Shown one piece after another: positions 7,435 to 13,309 of a stretch of 15,516 bases of DNA. The notes beneath the pieces were generated by a model, which saw nothing but the letters and a program-made list of their open reading frames with translations, did not search any database and was not told the DNA's origin. The stretch covers positions 1 through 15,516 of the forward strand of contig CAKOXI010000023.1 of assembly GCA_934130045.1 (NCBI GenBank), read 5' to 3'. Source of the DNA: an uncultured Bacilli bacterium. Its GTDB lineage: Bacteria > Bacillota_I > Bacilli_A > RF39 > UBA660. A program made the position numbers and the translations under genes. Position 1 is the first letter of the stretch, and each line of letters begins with the position of its first letter.

Positions 7435-7992
7435 ATGGTAAATGCTAATGATATAAAAAATGGAATGACTATATTATTTGAAGATAATATTTATGTTGTT
7501 TTAGATTTTTCACACGTTAAACCAGGTAAGGGTGCAGCTTTTGTTAAGGCAAAACTAAAAAATTTACGTACAGGTTCAATAATTGAAAAAACATTCAATA
7601 GTTCAATTAAATTGGAAAAGGCAATGATTCAAAAAATAGATATGCAATATTTATATGGTAGTGGTGATAGTTACAACTTTATGAATATGCAAACTTATGA
7701 ACAAATTGAAATTCCTGCTAGTCATTTAGGTGATGATGCTAAATTCTTAAAAGAAAATTTGAATGTAAATATTACTTTTTATGAAGGTGAAGTATTAGGA
7801 ATTATATTACCAGATAAAATTGAATATAAAATTGTTAAAACAGAACCTGCTGTAAAGGGTAATACAACAAACAATGCTACAAAAGACGCTACTATTGAAA
7901 CAGGTCTTAATGTTAGAGTTCCTTTATTTGTTGAAGAAGGAGAAAATATTATTGTTTCAACAAGTGATGGAAAATATGTATCAAGAGCTTAG
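7435..7992 (+). CDS. efp: Elongation factor P
   Basis: EF-P enters the ribosomal E site and rescues ribosomes stalled at proline runs. All three beta-barrel domains are present in 185 residues, the normal length. The loop that reaches the peptidyl-transferase centre reads HVKPGKGAAF, with Lys32 at its tip. That is the lysine B. subtilis modifies with 5-aminopentanol, so a similar rather than beta-lysyl modification is a reasonable inference. The C-terminal IETGLNVRVPLFVEEGE segment is the EF-P signature. GGGAGG at 7422-7427 sets the start. The gene follows rpmG closely, and its stop codon lies in the loop of the terminator that ends the unit. Confidence 0.97.
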   Translation: MVNANDIKNGMTILFEDNIYVVLDFSHVKPGKGAAFVKAKLKNLRTGSIIEKTFNSSIKLEKAMIQKIDMQYLYGSGDSYNFMNMQTYEQIEIPASHLGDDAKFLKENLNVNITFYEGEVLGIILPDKIEYKIVKTEPAVKGNTTNNATKDATIETGLNVRVPLFVEEGENIIVSTSDGKYVSRA

Positions 7993-8003
7993 GCTCTTTT
8001 TTT
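7983..8003 (+). terminator. Intrinsic terminator overlapping the efp stop
   Basis: AAGAGC (7983-7988) pairs with GCTCTT (7993-7998) around the loop TTAG, whose last three bases are the efp stop codon. A run of T follows to 8003. It ends rpmG-efp. Confidence 0.8.
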
Positions 8004-8183
8004 GTTTATATATAAAGTTTAATTATAATTATAAAATGTAAAATAGGATTATATATAATTATTATATTTTCAAAATAAAATTTAAAAATATGCAAATTTA
8101 TTTTGAATTTTATTTTTTGTTCAACATATGTTATAACTTGGTTTTTTTTTAAAGCATTAATTATATTGAAAGGAGATATTCAT

Positions 8184-8519
8184 ATGATAGATATTTTAGT
8201 AAATCATTTTATTGAAATTGTTTTGGGATTTATAATTACTTTTTTAACCTATTTATATAAAAAATTAATAAATTATAATAAAATGATAAAATTTGTTCGT
8301 GATGGAGTAAAAGCACTTTTAAAAACAAAAATAATAGAAAAATATAATTATCATAAAGAACTGGGAACGGTTACTATTTTTGATAAACAAATTATAAGTG
8401 ATTTATATAATGAATATCATAATTTAGGTGGTAATGGTGTTATTACTGATTTAATGGATGAAATTAATTCCTTACCAATTTCTAAAGATTATAATAAAAA
8501 AACTATTCAAAATGAATAG
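8184..8519 (+). CDS. Phage holin-like small membrane protein
   Basis: This 111-residue protein has one N-terminal membrane segment (about residues 5-27) and a soluble tail. The tail motifs VRDGVKALL (about 38-46), IIEKYNY and the near-C-terminal YHNLGGNGVITDLMDEINSLP-type ending recall a family of small Firmicutes phage proteins usually labelled holins. That label rests on gene position in phages, so actual pore formation is unproven. Here it stands alone with no other phage gene nearby. The start is the ATG at 8184, seven bases after AGGAGA. An upstream TTG frame to 8103 has no ribosome site. An extended -10 TGTTATAAC lies at 8129-8137 without a clear -35. It converges on lemA with a one-base gap, and its last codons contain the lemA terminator. 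It may be a domesticated phage gene, perhaps used in lysis or membrane remodelling. Confidence 0.65.
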   Translation: MIDILVNHFIEIVLGFIITFLTYLYKKLINYNKMIKFVRDGVKALLKTKIIEKYNYHKELGTVTIFDKQIISDLYNEYHNLGGNGVITDLMDEINSLPISKDYNKKTIQNE

Positions 8520-8522
8520 TTT
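8500..8522 (-). terminator. lemA terminator inside the holin-like gene
   Basis: AAACTATTC (8500-8508) pairs with GAATAGTTT (8514-8522) around a 5-base loop. On the minus strand the hairpin is followed by seven T (complement of the A run ending at 8502), so it ends lemA transcription. The hairpin lies in the last codons of the holin-like gene and takes in the stop codons of both genes. Confidence 0.75.
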
Positions 8523-9066
8523 ATACTTTAAAATCTTCTGTATCATCATCAGTCATATCTTTTCCATCAAAGTAGTTTTTATGACTATAATGAAATAAAA
8601 TAGCAACAATGTTTGATGGAAATTTATGTATTAATTTGTTATAATCGGTAACAATGTCATTATAATATTTTCTAAATGCCACTATTTCAGCTTCTGATTC
8701 ACTTAATTCTATATCTATTTTAACAAATGAATCATTTTGTTTTAATTTTGGAAACTGTTCTTTATATTTGTTAAATTCATTTATTAAATTATACAGTTTT
8801 CGATCAAAATCAAAATTTGATATTTTTTGTGAACGTAGATTTTCAACATCTATTATAATATCATCTTCAATTTTAGAAACAGTTTTTATTATCGGAATTG
8901 ATTTGTTTAATAAGTCGAATCTTTTTCTTAATGTTGAATCAATATTTGCTTCAGCTTCATTCATTCTAATAATATAATTTTGAAAATTATTATACATTGC
9001 GGCAAACCATATTCCAATTATTGAAATTATTATAATTGAAATCATACATATAATAAACATATTCAT
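8521..9066 (-). CDS. lemA: LemA family membrane protein
   Basis: LemA-family proteins have one N-terminal membrane helix and a soluble helical bundle; their function is poorly defined. The helix spans about residues 2-24. Family motifs follow: YNNFQNYIIRMNEAEANID, then LRKRFDLLNKSIPIIK (usually RR-DLIPNLV), then AEIVAFRKYYNDIVTDYNK and the conserved KFPSNIVAILF near the end. The length of 181 residues is normal. The usual acidic C-terminus is kept as a short DDDTEDF tail. It has its own near-consensus promoter overlapping the gerQ stop, and GGTGA six bases before the ATG. It is therefore probably expressed in growth, apart from upstream gerQ. Family assignment is firm. Confidence 0.88.
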   Translation of the reverse strand: MNMFIICMISIIIISIIGIWFAAMYNNFQNYIIRMNEAEANIDSTLRKRFDLLNKSIPIIKTVSKIEDDIIIDVENLRSQKISNFDFDRKLYNLINEFNKYKEQFPKLKQNDSFVKIDIELSESEAEIVAFRKYYNDIVTDYNKLIHKFPSNIVAILFHYSHKNYFDGKDMTDDDTEDFKV

Positions 9067-9084
9067 ATTTTATCACCTAGTATG

Positions 9085-9113
9085 ATTATAACAAAATTCG
9101 ATTATTTTTTCAA
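9085..9113 (-). promoter_or_regulatory. Sigma-A-type promoter of lemA
   Basis: On the minus strand, TTGAAA (9108-9113) and 17 bases later TATAAT (9085-9090) with an extended TGT before it form an almost perfect promoter. The -35 contains the gerQ TGA stop (9110-9112). The start would fall near 9078, directly at the AGGTGA ribosome site. Confidence 0.8.
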
Positions 9114-9478
9114 TTATTTGGTATAAATTCTTGACTATAATTTATTTTTTCATCAAAAGATATAAAATCTACATAAATCATAAGAAGTAAATTCCAAGTT
9201 CCAGTCGTAGGATCGCTTAAAATTAAATGATCCCTTCCTGCTTGTTCTATTATTCCAATAAATTCTCTATCTCTATATTCATTGGAATCTGGGAAAGTCA
9301 TGTGTACTCTTACCTTTTTTCCTTTGTTTAATCTTAAAATATTTTCTATATATGATTGTTCCAATGGTAACATGTCAGCAGTTGATTGAGCAGTCATTTG
9401 ATTTGGAGTTGGATTTGTTCCTACATATAATGGTGTACCTGGAAAATTTTGACTACCAGTATAATAATTATTATTCAT
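9110..9478 (-). CDS. gerQ: Spore coat protein GerQ
   Basis: GerQ is a spore-coat protein needed to place the cortex hydrolase CwlJ, and so for Ca-dipicolinate-triggered germination. The conserved core is unmistakable: MLPLEQSYIENILRLNKGK (about residues 36-54), then EFIGIIEQAGRDHLILSDP (about 72-90) and a LLLMIYVDFISFDE-type segment (about 97-110). At 122 residues it is shorter than the B. subtilis form, because the Gln/Pro-rich N-terminal arm is reduced. That arm has no lysine, whereas in B. subtilis, as I recall, N-terminal lysines are cross-linked by transglutaminase. AAAGGAT lies about six bases before the ATG. I found no convincing sporulation promoter upstream. The gene supports a spore-forming host. 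cwlJ is not in the window. Confidence 0.95.
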   Translation of the reverse strand: MNNNYYTGSQNFPGTPLYVGTNPTPNQMTAQSTADMLPLEQSYIENILRLNKGKKVRVHMTFPDSNEYRDREFIGIIEQAGRDHLILSDPTTGTWNLLLMIYVDFISFDEKINYSQEFIPNN

Positions 9479-9673
9479 AAAATCATCCTTTCAACAAATT
9501 ATATTTAAAAATTAAGAAAATATGATATTTTAATATAATAATTATTAGCCATCAAATATTATAATCAACGGTTAATATTACATTATTTTATTTATTCAAA
9601 TTTATATCCGAAAAGTATTGATGATACTAGTGATTTATATGTATAATAAACTAATAATTATTTAAAGATAGTA

Positions 9674-9697
9674 AAAAAGTAGAGTAATCTACTTTTT
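9674..9697 (-). terminator. Terminator after the Tyr-rich coat-type gene
   Basis: A 10-bp stem, AAAAAGTAGA (9674-9683) with TCTACTTTTT (9688-9697), has a 4-base loop. In the minus direction it ends in six T. It lies six bases past the stop of the Tyr-rich gene and separates it from gerQ. The 131 bases on to gerQ's upstream region hold nothing I can assign. Confidence 0.75.
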
Positions 9698-9703
9698 AAA
9701 TTT

Positions 9704-9895
9704 TTATCTATAATAAGGACCGTAATATGGGTATGGATAATAATAGTTATTATAGTAAGGTCTTGGGTAAAATGCAGGTGCAAGTAGTCCTCCTGTTATT
9801 CCTCCTAGTATAAATGGTCCTAAGAAACCACCAGCAACAAATCTATCCTGGTTTGGTCGAAAGTTATTGTACCTATTATAGTAATTATAATTCAT
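9704..9895 (-). CDS. Tyr/Gly-rich coat-type small protein
   Basis: The 63-residue protein has 15 tyrosines. A polar Asn/Tyr/Arg N-terminus is followed by a Gly-rich hydrophobic core, GGFLGPFILGGITGGLLAP (about residues 22-40), and a Tyr/Pro tail built of YYP and YY-G units. I recall small Bacilli and Clostridia proteins of this plan annotated as coat or hypothetical proteins; I cannot name the family. A very strong AAAGGAGG lies before the ATG, and upstream is a good match to the mother-cell sigma-K promoter consensus. Together with adjacent gerQ on the same strand this suggests a coat or crust component. Tyrosines could support oxidative cross-linking. Coding status is good; function is inferred from composition and context. 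Confidence 0.65.
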   Translation of the reverse strand: MNYNYYNRYNNFRPNQDRFVAGGFLGPFILGGITGGLLAPAFYPRPYYNNYYYPYPYYGPYYR

Positions 9896-9914
9896 AAAAT
9901 TTCCTCCTTTTTAA

Positions 9915-9943
9915 TATATTATGTTTATGTTTTTAAATATGTG
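9915..9943 (-). promoter_or_regulatory. Candidate sigma-K promoter of the Tyr-rich gene
   Basis: On the minus strand CACA (9940-9943) and, 16 bases on, CATAATATA (9915-9923) match the B. subtilis sigma-K consensus mACm - 16/17 - CATAnnnTA at every fixed position. The start would lie close to the AAAGGAGG ribosome site. In such AT-rich DNA chance matches occur, but the GC-containing -35 and the context make this one credible. Confidence 0.5.
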
Positions 9944-10004
9944 AATTTATATAATATCTAGTAATGAATCAAATATTATTTCATATAGTTTAATAGGTGA
10001 TAAC

Positions 10005-10853
10005 ATGAAGAAGTTTTTTAGTTTAATTGGAATGCTTTCTTTAGCTATTGTTAGTTTTATATATACTAATAAGATAGTAGAAGTTGCTAAACAATTTGAT
10101 GATGTTATGACTACTGTTAGTGAAGTTAGTGCTGACTATTATAAAGATCCTATTGATGGTATTATAATTGATAATGTTTCATTCATTCCTGGTATAAATG
10201 GTAGAAATGTTAATATTGATAAAAGTTATAAAAAAATGCGTAAATTTGGTGGATTTAATAAAAATCTATTAGAATTTGATGTAATACCTCCAAAAAATAA
10301 ATTAGAAAATAATTTAGATAAATATATAATAAGTGGTAATAAAAGTAAAAATAATGTTAGTTTAATTTTTATTGTTAAAGAGTATAGTGATATTACAAAT
10401 GTATTAAAAATTTTGAATGATAAAAATATTAAAGCTGATTTTTTTGTTGATGGTTATTGGTTAGAAAAAAACAATGAATTAGTTTCTAAAATAATAAATG
10501 ATGGAAATAATGTTGGTAATTTAAGTTATAATATGGATTATCAAAACAGTGCTTTTTCTTGGATGGATACAATTATAAAAAGATTATCTCATGAAAAGTA
10601 TGGATTTTGTTATAGTGAAGAAGAAAATTTAGATAATTTAAAAATATGTTCAATGAATAATAATTTTACTATTAAACCTAGTATTATTGTTAAATCAAAT
10701 CCATTAGGGGAAATAAAGGAAAATTTAAGTAATGGTAGTATAATATCTTTGCCTGTTAATAAATTGGTTGATTCACAATTATTATCAATTATTAATTATA
10801 TAAACAGTAGGGGTATCAAAATTGTTACTGTAAAGGAACTTATTAGGGAATAG
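10005..10853 (+). CDS. NodB-fold deacetylase homologue lacking catalytic residues
   Basis: The protein has 282 residues: an N-terminal membrane anchor or uncleaved signal (about 4-20), a linker domain (about 45-115, with PGINGRNVNIDKSY), then a NodB-type fold. Fold landmarks remain: ILNDKNIKADFFVDGYWLEKN (about 136-156) and ELVSKIINDGNNVGN (158-172), which match ILKKYNVKATFFVVG and ELVKRIYDEGHEIGN of active enzymes. The catalytic motifs are gone: TFDDGP reads IFIVKE (121-126), and H-x3-H after GN reads L-x3-M (173, 177). The late LLHD reads SLPV (248-251). No metal site remains, so polysaccharide deacetylation is not expected. A wall-binding or structural role is possible. GGTGA lies four bases before the ATG. 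The anchored GH25 muramidase follows after a terminator. The fold call is good; the function is unknown. Confidence 0.75.
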   Translation: MKKFFSLIGMLSLAIVSFIYTNKIVEVAKQFDDVMTTVSEVSADYYKDPIDGIIIDNVSFIPGINGRNVNIDKSYKKMRKFGGFNKNLLEFDVIPPKNKLENNLDKYIISGNKSKNNVSLIFIVKEYSDITNVLKILNDKNIKADFFVDGYWLEKNNELVSKIINDGNNVGNLSYNMDYQNSAFSWMDTIIKRLSHEKYGFCYSEEENLDNLKICSMNNNFTIKPSIIVKSNPLGEIKENLSNGSIISLPVNKLVDSQLLSIINYINSRGIKIVTVKELIRE

Positions 10854-10869
10854 AAATATTCTCTTTTTT
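10845..10869 (+). terminator. Intrinsic terminator overlapping the NodB-like stop
   Basis: AGGGAATA (10845-10852) pairs with TATTCTCT (10857-10864), one G-U pair included, around a GAAA tetraloop, followed by T to 10869. The TAG stop (10851-10853) spans the stem-loop junction. Confidence 0.75.
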
Positions 10870-10923
10870 ATTGAATAAAAATTTAAAAAATGCTATTATA
10901 ATTCTAGATGGTAGGTAGTGTTT

Positions 10924-12108
10924 ATGAAAAAAAATAAAAAAATAGTTATTGCTATTCTTATTATTTTAGCGATATGTTTGTGTTCATTTTTTATATATAA
11001 TATCTTTTTTAAAGAAGAAATTAGAAGTGTTTCTTTGAATATGGAAGTATATAGTGATAAAAGTTTATATGATTTTACTTCAGATTTTGATTGCATTTTA
11101 AAGGATAATGTCCAGTTTAATACGGATACAGTTGGTAATTATCAAATTACTACTCATTGTAAGGATAGTGAAAATAATAGATTTAAGTATATAGTTCATG
11201 TTAATGTATCTGATACAACTATACCTACAATTATATTAAATGATTATTATACAGTGATTAAAGGTTATAAAAAAAATCTAATTGATACTATAATATCCTT
11301 TGATAATTATGATGATGAACCAAAAAGACAAATAATAGGTGATTATGATTTAGATGTTGTTGGAAATTATAATTTAACTTATAAAATTACTGATAGTAGT
11401 AATAATTCATATAGTAAGGATTTTACTTTAAAAGTTATTGAACCTGTTAAAAATAGTGATAATAATAGTGCTAGTTCATATATTGATTTTTCAGAGGCAT
11501 TAAAAAATTATAAAACAGATAATTCTTCATTAGGAATAGATGTTTCTAAGTGGCAAGGCGTTATTGATTTTAAAAAGGTAAAAGAATCTGGATGTGAATT
11601 TGTTATTATTAGAATTGGACATCAAGATGGAAGAAATGGTCAATACATAATCGATCCATATTTTGAAGAAAATTATAAAAATGCTTTGAAAAATAATCTT
11701 AGTGTAGGTGTTTATTTTTATAGTTATGCAGATAGTAATGAAGAAGCAAAAAAACAAGCAGAATGGATTGTTAAAACTTTAAATGGTAGAAAACTTGATT
11801 TGCCAATAGTTTATGATTGGGAAAGCTTTTCTTCATTTAATTCTTATAATTTAAGCTCTCATAGTTTTAATGAGGTTGCAAATACATTCTTTAATATAAT
11901 AGTAGAAAATAACTATGAACCAATGCTTTACGGCTCTAAAAATTATTTGGAAAAAATATGGGATACCGATATTCCATATAAGATATGGCTTGCTCATTAT
12001 ACTAATAAAACTAATTACGAAGGTAATTATTATATATGGCAGATGTGTAGTGATGGAAAAATAGATGGTATAAATGGCTATGTCGATATAGATATATTAT
12101 ATAAATGA
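10924..12108 (+). CDS. Membrane-anchored GH25 muramidase with Ig-like domains
   Basis: It is predicted to cut the glycan between MurNAc and GlcNAc outside the membrane. A basic start and one membrane segment (about residues 5-28) lead to two Ig-like, DUF5011-type domains (about 35-98 and 100-172, each with a VGNY-x-[IL]-x-Y/H-x-D-S-x-NN pattern). A Ser/Asn linker and a GH25 domain (about 203-394) follow. Catalytic features are intact: GIDVSKWQG with Asp206, and YDWE with Asp298 and Glu300. WLAHYT and a closing WQ...DIDILYK segment complete the fold. I take the ATG at 10924, 394 residues, with weak AGGT upstream, over a GTG two codons earlier. TATAAT at 10897-10902 may be its -10, but the only -35-like TTGAAT is 20 bases away. 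A likely role is wall remodelling from the cell surface. Confidence 0.9.
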   Translation: MKKNKKIVIAILIILAICLCSFFIYNIFFKEEIRSVSLNMEVYSDKSLYDFTSDFDCILKDNVQFNTDTVGNYQITTHCKDSENNRFKYIVHVNVSDTTIPTIILNDYYTVIKGYKKNLIDTIISFDNYDDEPKRQIIGDYDLDVVGNYNLTYKITDSSNNSYSKDFTLKVIEPVKNSDNNSASSYIDFSEALKNYKTDNSSLGIDVSKWQGVIDFKKVKESGCEFVIIRIGHQDGRNGQYIIDPYFEENYKNALKNNLSVGVYFYSYADSNEEAKKQAEWIVKTLNGRKLDLPIVYDWESFSSFNSYNLSSHSFNEVANTFFNIIVENNYEPMLYGSKNYLEKIWDTDIPYKIWLAHYTNKTNYEGNYYIWQMCSDGKIDGINGYVDIDILYK

Positions 12109-12131
12109 AATTAGAAATAGTTTCATTTTTT
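12103..12131 (+). terminator. Intrinsic terminator overlapping the GH25 stop
   Basis: An 11-bp stem (12103-12113 with 12118-12128, one G-U pair) closes on a GAAA tetraloop and runs into T to 12131. The TGA stop (12106-12108) lies entirely in the left arm. Confidence 0.8.
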
Positions 12132-12156
12132 CTATACTTATTTTTATAATTTGTAA

Positions 12157-12185
12157 TTTACTTATTAATATATAAATGATATAAT
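12157..12185 (+). promoter_or_regulatory. Sigma-A-type promoter of the prfB operon
   Basis: TTTACT (12157-12162), a 17-base spacer and TATAAT (12180-12185) with extended TGA make a good promoter. The start would be near 12192, about four bases before GGAGG. It probably drives prfB, the yitT-type gene, ftsE and ftsX. Confidence 0.7.
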
Positions 12186-12206
12186 TATAAAGATTGGAGG
12201 ATAGTT

Positions 12207-13308
12207 ATGGAAATAAATGAATTATATAATATTTATAATAACTATTTTGAACGAATAAATGATTTATGGAGGTCTCTTTGAACCTGAAAATAAGAAAAAA
12301 AGAATTAAAGAATTAGAAAATAAAATGAATGATTCTAATTTTTGGAATGATAGAAAAAATAGTGAAAATGTTATAAATGAACTTAATTATTTAAAAAATC
12401 AGCTCAATGATGTTGAAACATATAAAAATAAAATAAATGTTGATTTAGAAACAATAGATTTGTTAAAACAGGAAGATGATACAGATATTAGAAATATTTT
12501 AATAACCCAAATAGAATCATATGAAAATGAATTAAACAATTTAGAAACTATGGTTTTACTTAATGGAAACTATGATAAAGATGATGCGATTTTAGAAATT
12601 CATAGCGGAGCAGGTGGAACTGAAGCATGTGATTGGGCGATGATGCTTAAAAGAATGTATTTAAGATGGTGTGATAAAAAAAATTATAAATATGAAATTA
12701 TTGATGAACAATTGGGTGAGGAAGTTGGTATAAAAACTTCTGTTATTTTGATACATGGTGTTAATAGTTATGGATATTTAAAAAACGAAAAAGGAGTTCA
12801 TAGATTAGTTAGAATTTCACCTTTTGATTCAAATTCTAGGCGACATACATCATTTGCTTCAGTTGATGTAACTCCATTATTTAATAATGATGATATTAAT
12901 ATAGTTATTAGTGATGCAGATATAAGGGTTGACGTATATCGTTCTAGTGGCTGTGGTGGACAAGGTGTTAATACTACTGATAGTGCGGTTAGAATTACTC
13001 ATTTACCTACTAAAATAGTAGTTACTTGTCAAAATGAGCGTAGTCAAATTCAAAATAAAGAAAAAGCACTTGAAATATTAAAAAATAAATTATATCAATT
13101 AGAACTTGAAAAACAGCAAAATGAAATAAAAGAATTTAAAGGTGTATTGTCTTCAATTGATTTTGGCTCACAAATTAGAAGTTATGTTATGCATCCTTAT
13201 TCAATGGTGAAAGATCATAGAACGAATGCTGAAACAAGTAATGTTACAAAAGTATTAGATGGAGATATAGATTTATTTATAAATTGTAGTTTGAAAAGAG
13301 GAAGTTAA
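12207..13308 (+). CDS. prfB: Peptide chain release factor 2, +1 programmed frameshift
   Basis: RF2 reads UGA and UAA stop codons. Translation starts at the ATG at 12207, six bases after GGAGG. It runs 24 codons to CTT-TGA (12276-12281) and must shift +1 at CTT, continuing with GAA at 12280. The full product is 366 residues, normal for RF2. After the shift come a coiled-coil N-terminal domain, SPF in RISPFDSNSRRHTSF (the stop-recognition tripeptide of RF2) and GGQ at residues 250-252 for peptide release. The sequence around it reads SGCGGQGVNTTDSAVR; the residue after GGQ is Gly where B. subtilis has His. Neither frame alone gives a complete protein, so this is neither a pseudogene nor a short gene starting later. 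It is the first gene of a tight operon; the next ATG follows the stop by one base. Confidence 0.97.
12268..12282 (+). promoter_or_regulatory. prfB +1 frameshift site
   Basis: GGAGG (12268-12272), a 3-base spacer, CTT (12276-12278) and TGA (12279-12281). The internal Shine-Dalgarno, its spacing, the slippery CTT-T and the UGA copy the classic RF2 autoregulation site. Low RF2 leaves UGA unread, ribosomes slip and make more RF2. The base after TGA is A, where E. coli has C. Confidence 0.95.
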
Positions 13309-13309
13309 A

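Noticed and set aside
8123..8132. Perfect palindrome AACATATGTT upstream of the holin-like gene
   Set aside because: A 10-base palindrome in such AT-rich DNA is easily chance; no second copy or regulator supports an operator.
8103..8183. N-terminal extension of the holin-like protein from a TTG
   Set aside because: No ribosome site there, while AGGAGA lies seven bases before the ATG at 8184; the extension would encode the promoter-like region.
8768..8977. Open frame antisense to lemA
   Set aside because: It overlaps a convincing LemA family gene and has no independent support.
9479..9560. Sigma-E-type promoter for gerQ (CATATTTT at 9517-9524, minus strand)
   Set aside because: Only the loose -10 fits; the -35 region at 14-15 bases matches poorly, so I did not annotate it.
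10871..10902. Complete sigma-A promoter for the GH25 gene
   Set aside because: TATAAT is good, but the only -35-like TTGAAT is 20 bases away and there is no extended TG, so it is left as a possible -10 only.
12207..12281. Nonsense mutation making prfB a pseudogene
   Set aside because: The stop is the conserved RF2 frameshift signal with correct Shine-Dalgarno and spacing; the rest of the gene is intact.
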